Positions 47,543 through 58,742 are shown, counted from the stretch's first letter. The stretch: DNA of 64,000 nucleotides from Candidatus Nitrotoga sp. CP45 (GCA_003402375.1 QFXJ01000028.1:19517-83516); one strand, 5' to 3'. Translations and numbers: made by a program. Notes: generated by a model not told the origin, from the letters alone.

Positions 47543-48565
47543 ATGCATATGAATAATCACCCGCAAGCCACTGTAGGAATTAAGTGCGTGTCGACTAACT
47601 CAGTATGCAAAGAGGAAAAATCAGCGTTCTGGGCTGACATAGTCTGTCAGCATTTAATTCAGGTTGATTGTAAATCGATTGCAGACCAAGCGCAGTTTCA
47701 TGGATCCATTCAATTACGCAAAATCGCGCATGTGGATGTCTCACAAGTGGAGTCGTGTGCCCAGCATGTGGCGCGCACGGCACCGCTCATAGCGCAAGCG
47801 GATGAAGAGTATTTTTTGCTGAACATTCAGCGCCAAGGCAGCAGCTTCGTACGGCAGGATGGCCGCGAGGCCAAGCTCGTCTCAGGAGACATGGCCCTGT
47901 ACTCGAGCGCCCGGCGCTATGAGTTAACATTTGACGCCGCGTTTTCACAGACCGTGCTGATCTTTCCCGCAGAGATGATGCGAGCGATAAGTCCGGCGAT
48001 CGATGCACTGACAGCGACTACCTTAGATAGTCACAACCCGACAACGAAGCTGCTAACCTTGATGGCCGACAGTTACTTTCAGACCTCGTTCGAAACCTTG
48101 TCCACGCATACCATAACCCACGCCGCAAATGCATTAGCCGAAATATTCGCTGCAAACGTGGCCGAATTTTCCACCAAGGCCGACACAACTAAGCCAAACT
48201 TAGAACTGTTCCACATAACTCGGATCAAGCAGTACGTCTTTAAAAACCTGAATAATCCAGAATTGTCGATCCAGAACGTGTCCCAAGCCCTGCAGATTTC
48301 GCCAGCTCATATCCACCGCTTGTTCAAAGTAAAAGAGCAAACATTCAGCGCATGGATCTGGACACGCCGCCTTCTCGCGTGCAAATTAGCGCTACAAGAT
48401 CCGGCCAAATCGCATTTAACAATTAGCCAAATTGTATATAACTGCGGGTTTAACAACTCATCCCATTTTTCACGCGCGTTCCGCACGAAATTCGGCACAA
48501 CGGCGCGCGAATGGAGAGCTAAAATGATAATGAGTGCTCAAGCCTTAAAGACTGCCGATAAATAA
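47543..48565 (+). CDS. AraC-family transcriptional regulator
   Basis: 340 residues. The N-terminal half resembles the AraC-binding-like domain of AraC/OruR-type proteins (LNIQRQGSSFVRQDGREAKL, SGDMALYSSARRYELTFD). The C-terminus has two helix-turn-helix motifs (LSIQNVSQALQISPAHIHRL; LTISQIVYNCGFNNSSHFSR AFRTKFG). The inducer is unknown. The neighbouring target is not obvious; the divergent HD-GYP gene is a possible one. ATG at 47543 has no strong ribosome site, and the second ATG at 47549 is also possible. Confidence 0.85.
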   Translation: MHMNNHPQATVGIKCVSTNSVCKEEKSAFWADIVCQHLIQVDCKSIADQAQFHGSIQLRKIAHVDVSQVESCAQHVARTAPLIAQADEEYFLLNIQRQGSSFVRQDGREAKLVSGDMALYSSARRYELTFDAAFSQTVLIFPAEMMRAISPAIDALTATTLDSHNPTTKLLTLMADSYFQTSFETLSTHTITHAANALAEIFAANVAEFSTKADTTKPNLELFHITRIKQYVFKNLNNPELSIQNVSQALQISPAHIHRLFKVKEQTFSAWIWTRRLLACKLALQDPAKSHLTISQIVYNCGFNNSSHFSRAFRTKFGTTAREWRAKMIMSAQALKTADK

Positions 48566-49435
48566 CGATTTCAATTACATGAACCGCAGTATCCGATTTT
48601 CCCCTCGATGACAAAACCTGGTCAACTATGTTGAAAATGTGCCTAAAATATACGTCGGACTATTAAGATCATTTTGGGTTTTATTATCGGTGGAATGGCG
48701 GGAATTGAATCCGCATCGGAAGAAGTCATTGGCATACTTCTCATTCGCTGGTGCGAAAAGAGCCAATGTTGGCACTCACGATTGGTATGGAAGCATAACT
48801 CCACGAGTACGGTTAGAGTGCCTGCGAATAGCCTACATGCCCGTCCGGCTGTTAGGGCAGACAAGCTATACTTGACGTTAGCCTCCTCATCTTCATCGGG
48901 GTACCTAGAAATTGTCACCATCAATCGCCCCGAGCCACAAACCCGCATAGAAGGGTGGGTATTTGTCGGGGCTGGGCTGGCCAACCAACGGCACACAGGC
49001 GCGCGTCATCAGCACATACAACAGGCGCATGCCGATCTTGTTACGCAGTTCACTGTGTGTTTTGATACCGATGCAGACGTCGGGCTGAACCGTGCTAGAC
49101 AAAATCCTGCGCAATGACAACAAATACTTCCTCGTAGAGACCAACCCAGGGTAAAACTGAGTACTATGCAGTAGTAGACCGCCTGCAAAAGCCGAAAAAC
49201 TGCTGAACACAGGCTGTTGTAGCCAGTGTTCTTCGAGAGTTTTGTGAATGTACCCAGTCAGATATACTCTAGCCAAAAGACTGACACACAGACAGTCACT
49301 TAACTAGGCTCCGGTATTCAAAACTGTTATGATTTGTACCATTTGCGCTTACTTAGGAGCAATGGCTTAGTACAACTGATCTTTATTTATCCGAACAGTA
49401 TGGAGCCAATCCTGCTCTTAATTGCATGTTTATTC
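48566..49435. other. Long non-coding stretch before rplQ
   Basis: 870 bases between the AraC-type gene and rplQ. Frames of 123-147 codons exist on both strands but none has a ribosome site or any family feature. At 48690-48718 the minus strand reads GCGGATTCAATTCCCGCC followed by ATTCCACC, like the T-arm and 3' end of a tRNA or tmRNA. No rplQ terminator is seen. Confidence 0.5.
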
Positions 49436-49828
49436 TTAGGCGGATTCAGCTTCGACCAACTTAGTATCCAACGGTCGATCTAACAATTCAATCAATGCCA
49501 TTGGTGCATTGTCTCCTTTACGAAAACCGAATTTAAAAATTCGAGAATATCCACCATTTCGAGTTGCATAACGTGGGCCAAGCTCATCAAACAGCTTAGT
49601 AACCATTTCACGGTCACGCAACCGATCAAAAGCCAAACGCCTGTTAGCCAAACTAGGATTTTTACCCAGAGTCAAGATTGGTTCAGCTACACGACGCAAT
49701 TCCTTTGCCTTGGGTAAAGTGGTCTTTATAGCTTCATGACGTAACAAAGAAGTAATCATGTTGCGTAACATTGCCAACCGATGACTGCTAGTACGATTAA
49801 GTTTTCTTAGTCCTAAACGATGACGCAT
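49436..49828 (-). CDS. rplQ: 50S ribosomal protein L17
   Basis: 130 residues with the conserved [20 protein letters not shown] start. It is the last gene of the alpha operon, 12 bases after rpoA. Length is normal for proteobacterial L17. Confidence 0.97.
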   Translation of the reverse strand: MRHRLGLRKLNRTSSHRLAMLRNMITSLLRHEAIKTTLPKAKELRRVAEPILTLGKNPSLANRRLAFDRLRDREMVTKLFDELGPRYATRNGGYSRIFKFGFRKGDNAPMALIELLDRPLDTKLVEAESA

Positions 49829-49840
49829 AAATACCCTTTC

Positions 49841-50812
49841 TTACTTCTCTATTGGCACAGGCCAATTTTCCAATTTCATTCCCAATGACAAACCATGCTC
49901 AGCAAGTACCTGTTTGATTTCGTTCAAAGACTTACGACCCAAGTTAGGAGTGCGTAACAAATCATTTTCAGTATTCTGAATTAAATCACCAACATAATGG
50001 ATACTTTGTGCTTTAAGGCAATTTGAAGAACGCGGAGTCAACTCCAAATCATCCACCGGGCGCAACAACATCGGGTCGACCTTAGGAGTTTGCGGCTTTT
50101 CCACAGGCGCTGGTGTACCTTCCAATGCAGCAAATACTGAAAACTGATCGACTAATATACGAGCAGCATACCGAATAGCATCTTCAGGATCAATGGCACC
50201 ATTAGTTTCAATTTCCATTATTAGTTTGTCTAAATCCGTGCGCTGTTCCACACGCGCGCTTTCAACCGCATAGCTAACACGACTTACTGGACTAAAAGAT
50301 GAATCAAGTGCAATATGTCCAATCGCACGATTTTCTATTGGACCCTGACGCGCAATAGCAGATACATATCCTCTACCTTGTTGAACCTTAATTTCCATAT
50401 CTAATTTACCACCTGCAGTCAGATGCGCAATGACATGTGAGGGATTAATCACCTCAGTGTCCGCATCAACGGTAATATCACCCGCCGTCACAACACCAAC
50501 ACCTTCTTTTTTAAGAGTAAGTATCGCCATGTTAGAGTTATGAAGCTTGATCACTAGACCCTTTAAATTAAGCAATATCTCAACTACATCTTCCTGCACA
50601 CCATCAATAGACGAATATTCATGTAAAACGCTTGCAATTTTTACCTCCGTCGGAGCATAGCCAGGCATAGAAGACAACAATATTCGACGCAAAGCATTGC
50701 CAAGCGTATGTCCATAGCCACGTTCAAAAGGCTCCATTACAATTCTAGCTTGCATGCTAGAAACTCTTTGCACTTCGATAATGCGGGGTTTCAGAAAATC
50801 ATTGTTGTGCAT
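49841..50812 (-). CDS. rpoA: RNA polymerase alpha subunit
   Basis: 323 residues. The N-terminal dimerisation domain ([20 protein letters not shown]) and C-terminal UP-element-binding domain ([40 protein letters not shown]) are both complete. It assembles the polymerase core and contacts activators. It is located in the alpha operon between rpsD and rplQ, as in most proteobacteria. Confidence 0.98.
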   Translation of the reverse strand: MHNNDFLKPRIIEVQRVSSMQARIVMEPFERGYGHTLGNALRRILLSSMPGYAPTEVKIASVLHEYSSIDGVQEDVVEILLNLKGLVIKLHNSNMAILTLKKEGVGVVTAGDITVDADTEVINPSHVIAHLTAGGKLDMEIKVQQGRGYVSAIARQGPIENRAIGHIALDSSFSPVSRVSYAVESARVEQRTDLDKLIMEIETNGAIDPEDAIRYAARILVDQFSVFAALEGTPAPVEKPQTPKVDPMLLRPVDDLELTPRSSNCLKAQSIHYVGDLIQNTENDLLRTPNLGRKSLNEIKQVLAEHGLSLGMKLENWPVPIEK

Positions 50813-50829
50813 ATCCGACTCCGCATAAA

Positions 50830-51459
50830 TTACTTGGAATACAACTCGACAATAAGATGCTCATTAATTGATGCGGGTAATTCCGAACGCTGGGGCTTAG
50901 ACTTATATATACCTTTCATAGCCTTAGAATCAACCTCCACCCACTCAGGAAAACCTCGTTGCTCAGCTGCTTGCAAGGATGCTTTAACTCGTAGCTGCAT
51001 CTTAGCATTATCTGCTATTTCGACCACATCACCAGCGCGAACCTGATAGGATGGTATATTTACACGTTTTCCATTTATCAAAATACCATTGTGACGAACT
51101 ACTTGACGCGCCTCCGAACGAGATGCACCAAAACCCATACGATAAGACACGTTATCTAGGCGAGATTCCAGCAATTGCAATAAATTTTCACCAGTGATAC
51201 CGCGCTGTATTTCTGCAGAGCGATACGTCAAGCGGAACTGATGCTCAAGCATGCCATAAATACGGCGCACTTTCTGCTTCTCGCGTAGTTGCCCACCGTA
51301 ATCAGATAACCGGGTATTTTTCTTTTGCCCGTGCTGACCCGGAGGGTAAGCACGTCGCTCAACCCCACATTTGTCGGTAAAACATTTTTCGCCCTTCAAA
51401 AACAGTTTTTCGCCTTCACGACGGCACTGACGGCACTTTGGATCAAGATTTCTAGCCAA
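50830..51459 (-). CDS. rpsD: 30S ribosomal protein S4 (TTG start)
   Basis: 209 residues. The start codon is TTG at 51459, with AGGAG five to six bases upstream; no closer ATG fits the conserved N-terminus [21 protein letters not shown]4 nucleates 30S assembly and represses the alpha operon translationally in enterobacteria. The weak start may help such control. The S4 RNA-binding domain ([19 protein letters not shown]) is intact. Confidence 0.96.
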   Translation of the reverse strand: MARNLDPKCRQCRREGEKLFLKGEKCFTDKCGVERRAYPPGQHGQKKNTRLSDYGGQLREKQKVRRIYGMLEHQFRLTYRSAEIQRGITGENLLQLLESRLDNVSYRMGFGASRSEARQVVRHNGILINGKRVNIPSYQVRAGDVVEIADNAKMQLRVKASLQAAEQRGFPEWVEVDSKAMKGIYKSKPQRSELPASINEHLIVELYSK

Positions 51460-51474
51460 GGCTATCTCCTAAAA

Positions 51475-51864
51475 TTAGATACGACGCTTTTTTGGCGGAC
51501 GACAACCATTGTGGGGAACTGGCGTAATGTCAGAAATACTAGTAATTTTAAAACCTGCCGCATTTAAAGCACGCACCGCCGACTCACGACCAGGACCCGG
51601 TCCTTTAATGCGCACTTCAAGGTTTTTAACACCACATTCATGAGCCGCCTTACTAGCAGTCTCACCAGCAATTTGAGCTGCAAACGGCGTACTTTTACGC
51701 GAGCCTTTAAAACCATTACTGCCACTAGTTGACCACGCCAAAGCATTCCCTTGGCGGTCAGTAATTGTCACAATAGTATTATTAAATGAAGCATGCACAT
51801 GGGCAATACCTTCGGCTACGTTCTTTTTTACTTTCTTGCGCACTCGCGCATTCGTTTTAGCCAT
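51475..51864 (-). CDS. rpsK: 30S ribosomal protein S11
   Basis: 129 residues from the ATG at 51864, with GAGAGGA six bases upstream; a TTG at 51870 is in frame but would sit too near that site. The motif [20 protein letters not shown] and the C-terminal [11 protein letters not shown] are typical. S11 lies in the 30S platform. It is 10 bases after rpsM. Confidence 0.97.
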   Translation of the reverse strand: MAKTNARVRKKVKKNVAEGIAHVHASFNNTIVTITDRQGNALAWSTSGSNGFKGSRKSTPFAAQIAGETASKAAHECGVKNLEVRIKGPGPGRESAVRALNAAGFKITSISDITPVPHNGCRPPKKRRI

Positions 51865-51881
51865 AATCAATCCTCTCGAAA

Positions 51882-52247
51882 TTACTTCTTGGCGCCAGCG
51901 ACAGACTTGCGCGGACCTTTGCGAGTACGCGCATTAGTACGAGTTCGCTGACCTCGTACTGGCAACCCACGGCGATGGCGCAAACCTCGATAGCAACCCA
52001 AATCCATCAACCTCTTGATGTTCATCGAAATTTCTCGACGCAAATCACCTTCCACAGTAAATTTAGCAACTTCGTCGCGCAACTTATCCATTTCCGCATC
52101 GGCGAGATCTTTTATTTTGGTGGCGGCATTAACCCCTACAGCAGCGCATATTTTACGCGCTCGAGTGGTACCGACACCATAGATCGCAGTCAACGCGATT
52201 ACAGTGTGTTGATGGTTTGGAATATTTACCCCTGCAATACGAGCCAT
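51882..52247 (-). CDS. rpsM: 30S ribosomal protein S13
   Basis: 121 residues, with [20 protein letters not shown] and the C-terminal [20 protein letters not shown] motif. It sits in the 30S head and touches the P-site tRNA. It opens the alpha operon after rpmJ. Confidence 0.97.
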   Translation of the reverse strand: MARIAGVNIPNHQHTVIALTAIYGVGTTRARKICAAVGVNAATKIKDLADAEMDKLRDEVAKFTVEGDLRREISMNIKRLMDLGCYRGLRHRRGLPVRGQRTRTNARTRKGPRKSVAGAKK

Positions 52248-52315
52248 ACAACTACCCTATCGTTTAAAAAGGCATTAAAAATTGCCACCTGAGAGAAAGC
52301 TTGGCTCACACTCAT

Positions 52316-52432
52316 TTAGCCCTGGCGCTGCTTGTGGCGTGCATCACTACTACAGATCACGCGAACCACCCCTTTACGCCGTACTATTTTACAATTACGA
52401 CACACTTTTTTTACCGACGCATGTACTTTCAT
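52316..52432 (-). CDS. rpmJ: 50S ribosomal protein L36
   Basis: 38 residues ([20 protein letters not shown] plus [18 protein letters not shown]). The zinc-binding residues C11, C14, C27 and H33 are all present, so this is the zinc-containing form. GAGAGGGAAATG-type spacing (GGAGAGGGAA) gives a good ribosome site. It was too short for simple gene length thresholds but its position between infA and rpmM-type S13 gene is canonical. Confidence 0.95.
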   Translation of the reverse strand: MKVHASVKKVCRNCKIVRRKGVVRVICSSDARHKQRQG

Positions 52433-52461
52433 TTCCCTCTCCTCGAATCTACAGGTAACTA

Positions 52462-52680
52462 CTACTTAGCGCGAAACGTAATCCGCCCCTTAGTCAGATC
52501 ATAAGGGGTCAGTTCAACTGTAACCTTATCACCTGGCAAAATACGAATGTAGTGCATACGCATTTTACCTGAGATATGACCCAGAACGACATGACCGTTC
52601 TCTAATTTCACACGAAAAGTTGCATTAGGAAGAGACTCAACAACCTCTCCTAGCATTTGCATCGCATCTTCTTTGGCCAT
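52462..52680 (-). CDS. infA: Translation initiation factor IF-1
   Basis: 72 residues, an S1/OB-fold protein ([40 protein letters not shown]). It blocks the A site of the 30S subunit during initiation. It starts one base inside the secY stop. Placement between secY and rpmJ fits betaproteobacteria but not enterobacteria, where infA lies elsewhere. Confidence 0.97.
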   Translation of the reverse strand: MAKEDAMQMLGEVVESLPNATFRVKLENGHVVLGHISGKMRMHYIRILPGDKVTVELTPYDLTKGRITFRAK

Positions 52681-54011
52681 CAGCGAACCAATCCGCCCTT
52701 AAAGTTTGCCTTCTTTAACAAACTTTCATACTGATGCGTCATCAAATATGATTGAACTTGCGCCATAAAATCCATGGTTACCACCACCATAATTAATAAC
52801 GATGTTCCACCAAAGTAAAATGGCACATTCCACTTTACAACCAAAAATTCAGGCAATAAACAGACTAATGTCACATACACCGCACCAACCAAAGTTAGGC
52901 GTAGAATAATTTTTTCTATATGACGGGCTGTCTGATCACCCGGACGTATACCTGGCAAAAAAGCACCACTTTTCTTCAAATTTTCCGCCGTCTCTTTTGG
53001 ATTAAAAACTAGTGCGGTATAAAAAAAACAAAAGAAAACAATCGCCGACGCATACAACATAACATATATAGGCTGGCCGGGCGACAGCATTTCACTAAAA
53101 TCCTTTAACCAAGTCAGGCCTTGACCGGTAGCAGACCAACCCGCTAAAGTAGCCGGGAACAAAATTATGCTTGAAGCAAAAATTGGCGGAATTACTCCAG
53201 CAATATTCACCTTCAGTGGCAAATGCGAGCTTTGACCGCCATAAATCTTATTTCCAACCTGACGCTTGGCATAATTAACAAGAATTTTTCTCTGGCCCCG
53301 CTCAACAAACACCACTAAAGCAGTAATTCCAACGGAACCAAACAACAGCAACAACACAAGCGGGATAGAAAATGCACCCGTCCGCGCCAACTCTAAAGTA
53401 CTACCAATTGCATTAGGTAATCCAGCGGCAATTCCGGCAAAAATAATCAGAGAAATCCCATTGCCCAAACCACGCTCAGTAATTTGCTCCCCTAGCCACA
53501 TTAAAAACATAGTGCCAGACAACAATGTCATCACTGTTGTCAACTGAAACATAACACCGGGATGCACAACCAGGCCAGACTGAGATTGCAACGCCACAGA
53601 CATGCCAAATGCCTGAAACAACGCCAACACCAAAGTACCATAGCGAGTATACTGAGTAATCTTACGACGTCCAGCCTCTCCATCTTTTTTCAACTGCTCC
53701 AGATGCGGCACAGCATATGTGGCCAGTTGCATAATAATAGAAGCAGATATATATGGCATTATGCCCAATGCTAAAATCGTAAAACGCGAAAGAGCGCCGC
53801 CAGAAAACATGTTAAACATGCCCAAAATGCCACTTTTTTGCGAATTAAACAATTCAGCTAGCACGACAGGATCAATACCCGGAACTGGTATATGCGCACC
53901 AATGCGGTAAACTATCAGCGCGCCCAACAAAAACCACAAACGGCGGCCAAGATCGCCATACTTTCCATTATTCAAACGCTTTTTAGATACTACATCCACG
54001 GAGCCCACCAT
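52680..54011 (-). CDS. secY: Protein translocase subunit SecY
   Basis: 443 residues with ten membrane helices. The N-terminus ([27 protein letters not shown]), the plug region and the cytosolic loop ([20 protein letters not shown]) are typical. It forms the Sec channel with SecE and SecG. It overlaps the rplO stop by one base and is the last protein-export gene of the spc operon. Confidence 0.97.
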   Translation of the reverse strand: MVGSVDVVSKKRLNNGKYGDLGRRLWFLLGALIVYRIGAHIPVPGIDPVVLAELFNSQKSGILGMFNMFSGGALSRFTILALGIMPYISASIIMQLATYAVPHLEQLKKDGEAGRRKITQYTRYGTLVLALFQAFGMSVALQSQSGLVVHPGVMFQLTTVMTLLSGTMFLMWLGEQITERGLGNGISLIIFAGIAAGLPNAIGSTLELARTGAFSIPLVLLLLFGSVGITALVVFVERGQRKILVNYAKRQVGNKIYGGQSSHLPLKVNIAGVIPPIFASSIILFPATLAGWSATGQGLTWLKDFSEMLSPGQPIYVMLYASAIVFFCFFYTALVFNPKETAENLKKSGAFLPGIRPGDQTARHIEKIILRLTLVGAVYVTLVCLLPEFLVVKWNVPFYFGGTSLLIMVVVTMDFMAQVQSYLMTHQYESLLKKANFKGGLVR

Positions 54012-54445
54012 TACTCTGCAATACTACCACCAGCTGCTTGAACAGCAGCACGAGCACCTTTGGTAAGCAACAAACCTTGTAATTTAACGGAACGATTGAT
54101 CTCGCCAGACATCACCACTTTAACGATCAGTGCAGCAGCAGGAACGACTCCAGCTTGCTTCAATGCTAACAAGTCAATCACATCAACCGTCATTTTTTCC
54201 AGGTCAGATAAGCGCACTTGAGCGCTGTCATAACGAGTCAAAGATATGAAACCGCGCTTTGGCAAACGACGTTGCAGGGGCATCTGACCACCTTCAAACC
54301 CAACCTTATGAAAACCGCCGGAACGCGATTTCTGACCTTTATGACCACGACCACAAGTTTTACCCAGACCGCAACCAATACCACGCCCAACACGACGCTT
54401 AACGTGTGTAGAACCTTCTGCAGGCTTAATTTTATTGAGTTGCAT
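54011..54445 (-). CDS. rplO: 50S ribosomal protein L15
   Basis: 144 residues. The N-terminus [20 protein letters not shown] and the Gly-rich [19 protein letters not shown] are diagnostic. It binds 23S rRNA late in 50S assembly. It follows rpmD with no gap. Confidence 0.97.
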   Translation of the reverse strand: MQLNKIKPAEGSTHVKRRVGRGIGCGLGKTCGRGHKGQKSRSGGFHKVGFEGGQMPLQRRLPKRGFISLTRYDSAQVRLSDLEKMTVDVIDLLALKQAGVVPAAALIVKVVMSGEINRSVKLQGLLLTKGARAAVQAAGGSIAE

Positions 54446-54655
54446 TTATACCTCGCACTTAACCAAGTAATAAACCTTATTAATCATGCCTCGGACAGCT
54501 GGCGTATCTTCCACCATGACGGTATGATTCAAACGGCGCAAACCCAACCCACGCACACAGGCACGATGCGATTCTTTGGTGCCAATCACGCTTTTAATCA
54601 GCGTTACGTGAAGCATTCCGGCTGTTATTTTAACTTTCTGCTGAGACTGAACCAT
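54446..54655 (-). CDS. rpmD: 50S ribosomal protein L30
   Basis: 69 residues from the ATG at 54655 ([13 protein letters not shown]), which has AGGGG upstream inside the rpsE end; the longer frame to 54679 overlaps rpsE. The core [30 protein letters not shown] is typical of L30. It lies four bases after rpsE. Confidence 0.95.
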   Translation of the reverse strand: MVQSQQKVKITAGMLHVTLIKSVIGTKESHRACVRGLGLRRLNHTVMVEDTPAVRGMINKVYYLVKCEV

Positions 54656-54659
54656 TACA

Positions 54660-55181
54660 TTACCCCTGAATTTCTTCAATGCTCATACCACGCTTGGCAG
54701 CAATTTCAGATGGAGAATTGATAGCCTGCAGTCCATTAAGAGTTGCGCGCACTACGTTGTATGGATTACTTGAACCAATGCATTTAGCCAATACATTATG
54801 CACACCCACTGCCTCAAACACAGCGCGCATCGCGCCACCCGCAATAATTCCAGTACCTTCTGATGCTGGTTGCATGTAAACCTTAGCAGCACCATGACGC
54901 CCAATCACCGTATGGTGTAGAGTGCCCTTATTTAAATTAACATTAATCATTTTTCGACGTGCCTCTTCCATCGACTTTTGTACAGCAACCGGCACCTCCT
55001 TAGATTTCCCCTTACCCATGCCTATACGACCATCGCCATCTCCAACCACGGTAAGCGCAGCGAATCCCATAATGCGACCCCCCTTTACCACCTTAGTTAC
55101 ACGATTAATCGAAATCATCTTCTCAATAAGACCATCACCACGATCTTCTGATTGCTGCATTCTTCCCTGCGCTTTAGCCAT
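54660..55181 (-). CDS. rpsE: 30S ribosomal protein S5
   Basis: 173 residues from the second of two adjacent ATGs (55181), which is better spaced from GAGG than the first (55184). The N-terminal RNA-binding fold ([20 protein letters not shown]) and C-terminal domain ([20 protein letters not shown]) are intact. S5 contributes to decoding fidelity. Confidence 0.97.
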   Translation of the reverse strand: MAKAQGRMQQSEDRGDGLIEKMISINRVTKVVKGGRIMGFAALTVVGDGDGRIGMGKGKSKEVPVAVQKSMEEARRKMINVNLNKGTLHHTVIGRHGAAKVYMQPASEGTGIIAGGAMRAVFEAVGVHNVLAKCIGSSNPYNVVRATLNGLQAINSPSEIAAKRGMSIEEIQG

Positions 55182-55194
55182 CATTCACCTCAAG

Positions 55195-55551
55195 TTAGAA
55201 CTTCAAGCCATGCTCACGCGCCGCAGCAGCAAGCGCTTTTACGCGACCATGATATTTGTAGCCAGAACGGTCAAAAGCGACTTCAGCAATACCAGCGCTT
55301 TTTGCTTTTTCAGCGATACGCTTTCCCACCAATATAGCCGCTGCGATATTGCCCCCGTTAGCAAATTCTTTTCGTACCTCAGCCTCTAAAGTAGAAGCAC
55401 TCACTAACACTTTGCTGCCGCAAGCAGAAATTACTTGAGCATAAATGTGTAAATTACTGCGACGTATCGCCAAACGAATCGATTTTTGACCGGCAATTTT
55501 AGCACGCGTTTTACGAGCCCTGCGCTGACGCGCATCATTCTTGATAAACAT
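55195..55551 (-). CDS. rplR: 50S ribosomal protein L18
   Basis: 118 residues from the ATG at 55551 ([20 protein letters not shown]), with TTGAGG just upstream; the frame's TTG at 55563 coincides with that ribosome site. L18 binds 5S rRNA with L5. The C-terminal [20 protein letters not shown] is conserved. Confidence 0.96.
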   Translation of the reverse strand: MFIKNDARQRRARKTRAKIAGQKSIRLAIRRSNLHIYAQVISACGSKVLVSASTLEAEVRKEFANGGNIAAAILVGKRIAEKAKSAGIAEVAFDRSGYKYHGRVKALAAAAREHGLKF

Positions 55552-55563
55552 TATCAACCTCAA

Positions 55564-56097
55564 TTATTTTTTCTTAGTTTCTTTCAACTTCACCACCTCT
55601 TCGGCATAACGAACCCCCTTACCCTTGTATGGTTCAGGTTCACGGAACGCGCGAATCTCAGCGGCGACTTGACCAACCTGCTGCTTATTTGTGCTTTTTA
55701 ATACAACCTCAGTTTGAGTCGGCGTCGAAACAGTAACACCAACAGGAACTTTATAAACTACAGGATGGGAGAAACCAAGAGTCAGATTAAGAGTGTCACC
55801 AGTAGCTTGGGCACGATAACCAACGCCAACCAAGGTCAGTTTGCGCTCGAAACCCTTGGTCACACCCTGTACCATATTAGCAATCAGCGCACGAATAGTG
55901 CCCGACATAGCATCCGCTTTTGCAGATTCATTACTAGCCTTGCACAGCAACTCCTTACCTTCTTGCCGCACAACGACATCGTTGCTCAGCCCTTGCTTCA
56001 TTATTCCCAACGGACCCTTAACAGAAACTTCATTGGTGACCAGCGTGACTTCGACACCAGCAGGCAAAACTATAGGATTTTTAGCGACTCTAGACAT
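55564..56097 (-). CDS. rplF: 50S ribosomal protein L6
   Basis: 177 residues, two L6 repeats. [20 protein letters not shown] at the start and [20 protein letters not shown] near the end are diagnostic. It lies at the base of the L7/L12 stalk near the factor-binding site. Confidence 0.97.
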   Translation of the reverse strand: MSRVAKNPIVLPAGVEVTLVTNEVSVKGPLGIMKQGLSNDVVVRQEGKELLCKASNESAKADAMSGTIRALIANMVQGVTKGFERKLTLVGVGYRAQATGDTLNLTLGFSHPVVYKVPVGVTVSTPTQTEVVLKSTNKQQVGQVAAEIRAFREPEPYKGKGVRYAEEVVKLKETKKK

Positions 56098-56107
56098 AAT
56101 TACCCCG

Positions 56108-56503
56108 TTACGCGACTATGCACAACACTTCGCCACCAATCCCATTGGCACGTGCTTTGCGGTCAGTCATCAACCCTTTTGAAGTAGACACAATAGCAAT
56201 ACCCAAGCCATTCATTACATTAGGTATATCATCGCAACCCTTATACATGCGCAGACCAGGACGACTTACGCGCTGAATCTTCTCAATCACAGGTCGCCCC
56301 GCATAGTATTTCAGACCGATTTCTAACGTAGACTTACCATCTACGCTAGTAATATCATACCCTTCCACATAACCCTCATCTTGCAATACTTGAGCAATTG
56401 CCACTTTTAATTTGGAAGACGGCATCTTTACATTTATTTTTTCCGCCATCTGCGCATTTCTAATGCGCGTCAGCATGTCGGAGATCGGATCACTCATACT
56501 CAT
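56108..56503 (-). CDS. rpsH: 30S ribosomal protein S8
   Basis: 131 residues ([21 protein letters not shown]-terminal [20 protein letters not shown]). In enterobacteria S8 represses the spc operon by binding its mRNA near rplE; whether that holds here is unknown. Two in-frame ATGs exist; GGGGTGAACT fits the first. Confidence 0.96.
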   Translation of the reverse strand: MSMSDPISDMLTRIRNAQMAEKINVKMPSSKLKVAIAQVLQDEGYVEGYDITSVDGKSTLEIGLKYYAGRPVIEKIQRVSRPGLRMYKGCDDIPNVMNGLGIAIVSTSKGLMTDRKARANGIGGEVLCIVA

Positions 56504-56512
56504 AGTTCACCC

Positions 56513-56818
56513 CTACCAGCTTGCCTTAATTACACCAGGAACCTCGCCACGCATTACAAATTCACGCAACTTGATACGACCCAGACCAAACTTACTGAAA
56601 ACACCACGCGGACGGCCGGTTAATGAGCAGCGATTACGCAAACGTACAGGGCTAGAGTTTCGCGGAAGCGCCTGCAATTTTTGGCGCGCAACATAACGAT
56701 CCTCGTCGCTTAACTTAACGTTAACTATAGTTGCCAACAGCTCAGCACGCTTAATAGAGTATTTTTTTACAATGTCACGACGTTTTTGTTCACGATTAAC
56801 AACAGCTGCTTTAGCCAT
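56513..56818 (-). CDS. rpsN: 30S ribosomal protein S14, zinc-free type
   Basis: 101 residues. It is the long form that lacks the CxxC zinc pairs, with [20 protein letters not shown] in the C-terminal half. It lies seven bases after rplE's stop in the standard spc order. Confidence 0.97.
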   Translation of the reverse strand: MAKAAVVNREQKRRDIVKKYSIKRAELLATIVNVKLSDEDRYVARQKLQALPRNSSPVRLRNRCSLTGRPRGVFSKFGLGRIKLREFVMRGEVPGVIKASW

Positions 56819-56825
56819 TTTGCCC

Positions 56826-57365
56826 TCAGTTCTTCAACGGAAATTTGAAAGCCAAAAGGAGCGCACGCGCTTCTTCGTCGGTCTTCGCACTAGTAGTGAT
56901 AGTAATGTTCATGCCACGCAATGCATCGATTTTATCATATTCGATCTCCGGGAAGATAATCTGCTCCTTGACGCCCATATTGTAATTGCCACGACCATCA
57001 AACGCCTTCCCAGAAATACCACGAAAGTCGCGAATCCGCGGGATAGCTACAGACACCAAACGATCTAGAAATTCATACATACGAACTTTGCGCAAGGTAA
57101 CTTTGCACCCAACAGGATAATTTTCACGAATCTTAAAACCCGCGATAGATTTTTTGGATTTGGTCACCACCGGCTTTTGCCCGGCAATTTTTTGCATATC
57201 GCCAACCGCATGCTCCATAACTTTTTTATCCGCAACCGCCTCACCAACACCCATATTTAGAGTGATCTTTTCTATACGTGGCACTTCCATGATGGACTTA
57301 TAGCCAAACTTCTTCATCAACTCCGGAGCTACCGTACCCTTATAAAAATCATATAGACGAGCCAT
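56826..57365 (-). CDS. rplE: 50S ribosomal protein L5
   Basis: 179 residues from the ATG at 57365 ([20 protein letters not shown]), preceded by AAGGGGGG; the frame opening at 57389 overlaps rplX. It binds 5S rRNA and touches P-site t[24 protein letters not shown] is conserved. Confidence 0.97.
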   Translation of the reverse strand: MARLYDFYKGTVAPELMKKFGYKSIMEVPRIEKITLNMGVGEAVADKKVMEHAVGDMQKIAGQKPVVTKSKKSIAGFKIRENYPVGCKVTLRKVRMYEFLDRLVSVAIPRIRDFRGISGKAFDGRGNYNMGVKEQIIFPEIEYDKIDALRGMNITITTSAKTDEEARALLLAFKFPLKN

Positions 57366-57378
57366 GCTATCCCCCCTT

Positions 57379-57693
57379 TTACGCGCCAACTACATCACCA
57401 CTCGACTTAAAGACGCGCATTTTGCGACCATCTTCCAGCATTTTAACACCCACACGATCAGCCTTTTTTGATATCGCATTGTAAACAGCAACATTGGAAG
57501 CATGGATCGACGTCTCCACAGCCACGACACCACCAGTCAATCCTTTTACAGGATTTGGCTTCTGATGTTTTTTAACCATATTAACGCCACTTACCAACAA
57601 ACGATCATCAAGCACACGCAACACCTTACCACGACTACCCTTATCTTTTCCCGCAATAATGATCACATCATCATTTTTCTTAATTTTGCGCAT
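57379..57693 (-). CDS. rplX: 50S ribosomal protein L24
   Basis: 104 residues with the KOW motif [20 protein letters not shown] and the [12 protein letters not shown] segment. An early assembly initiator of the 50S subunit. It lies 50 bases after rplN. Confidence 0.97.
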   Translation of the reverse strand: MRKIKKNDDVIIIAGKDKGSRGKVLRVLDDRLLVSGVNMVKKHQKPNPVKGLTGGVVAVETSIHASNVAVYNAISKKADRVGVKMLEDGRKMRVFKSSGDVVGA

Positions 57694-57743
57694 GACTATT
57701 CCTTAGACTGCGTTACACCATCGCTTACAATACCCCCCGCCAT

Positions 57744-58112
57744 TTACAAAACCTCAGGGGCGAGCGATACAATTTTCATAAACCGCTCAGTACGCAATTC
57801 ACGCGTAACCGGACCGAAGATTCGAGTACCAATCGGCTCAAGTTTCGCATTCAGAAGAACCGCAGCATTACCATCAAACTTTATCAAAGACCCATCTGGA
57901 CGACGCACACCTTTAGCCGTACGCACCACCACCGCACTATATACTTCACCCTTTTTTACACGAGCACGGGGCGCAGCATCTCTTATGCTGACCTTAATTA
58001 CATCCCCTATAGCTGCGTACCGACATTTTGAACCACCCAACACCTTGATGCACATTACTGAACGCGCACCGGTATTATCAGCAACAGTCAAAATAGATTG
58101 CATTTGTATCAT
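57744..58112 (-). CDS. rplN: 50S ribosomal protein L14
   Basis: 122 residues, [20 protein letters not shown] at the start and [24 protein letters not shown] at the end. It contacts the 30S subunit in the inter-subunit bridge. It is separated from rpsQ by an unusual 171-base gap that carries a promoter-like sequence. Confidence 0.97.
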   Translation of the reverse strand: MIQMQSILTVADNTGARSVMCIKVLGGSKCRYAAIGDVIKVSIRDAAPRARVKKGEVYSAVVVRTAKGVRRPDGSLIKFDGNAAVLLNAKLEPIGTRIFGPVTRELRTERFMKIVSLAPEVL

Positions 58113-58211
58113 AATTTATACTCCAACTTTATCCGCGGTATGACGGCTAGTTTTGGAACCCGTTTGGGTTAGATCGCTGCCAACCGGAGCAGCAGTGAAA
58201 CGAAGATTCGT

Positions 58212-58240
58212 AGTATATGCAACATTGTCAAATAAGGCAA
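58212..58240 (-). promoter_or_regulatory. Possible internal promoter before rplN
   Basis: On the minus strand TTGCCT (58240-58235) and TATACT (58217-58212) lie 17 bases apart in the 171-base gap after rpsQ. The inferred leader is about 90-100 bases long and includes a small hairpin (AACCC-GTTT-GGGTT at 58157-58170). This may start an internal spc transcript beginning with rplN. Predicted only. Confidence 0.55.
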
Positions 58241-58283
58241 GTAATAAACACAATTAATTACCAATTTTAACAAAAATGCAGTG

Positions 58284-58547
58284 TCAAACCGCTTGAGATT
58301 TTTCTGCCAATTTAGTCACACGCCAACTTTTGGTTTTAGCCAATGGTCGACATTCTTCAATAAATACCAAATCCCCCTGAAGAAATTCATTATTTTCATC
58401 ATGAGCATGATATTTTTTTGAAACACGCAAGACTTTACCCAATAAAGAATGTTTAATCTTTCTCTCAACCAGTACGGTAACGGTTTTGTCCATTTTATTG
58501 CTTACAACCACACCAGCAAGCGTTCGTTTTAAATTTATTACACTCAT
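58284..58547 (-). CDS. rpsQ: 30S ribosomal protein S17
   Basis: 87 residues, OB-fold ([40 protein letters not shown]). It is a primary 16S rRNA binder. Its ATG overlaps the rpmC stop by one base. Confidence 0.97.
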   Translation of the reverse strand: MSVINLKRTLAGVVVSNKMDKTVTVLVERKIKHSLLGKVLRVSKKYHAHDENNEFLQGDLVFIEECRPLAKTKSWRVTKLAEKSQAV

Positions 58548-58738
58548 TATTGAGTACCTTTTTCAGTCAATATAGTTTTCACACGAGCAATGTCTCGACG
58601 AATTTTGCGAAGCTGACTATTGTTACTCAACTGCTGTGTTGCCACCTGCATACGCAAGCCAAATTGAGCCTTGGTTAACGACAACAACTCATTATTTAAA
58701 TCCATTATTGATTTCACTCTTAATTCATCGGCTTTCAT
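58547..58738 (-). CDS. rpmC: 50S ribosomal protein L29
   Basis: 63 residues, all-helical, with the L29 signature [19 protein letters not shown]. It lies near the peptide exit tunnel beside L23 and follows rplP after four bases. Confidence 0.97.
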   Translation of the reverse strand: MKADELRVKSIMDLNNELLSLTKAQFGLRMQVATQQLSNNSQLRKIRRDIARVKTILTEKGTQ

Positions 58739-58742
58739 TGTT

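Noticed and set aside
48905..49276. 123-codon minus-strand frame before rplQ (and a 147-codon frame on the other strand)
   Set aside because: Both frames overlap each other, lack ribosome sites and show no family features, so neither can be supported as a gene.
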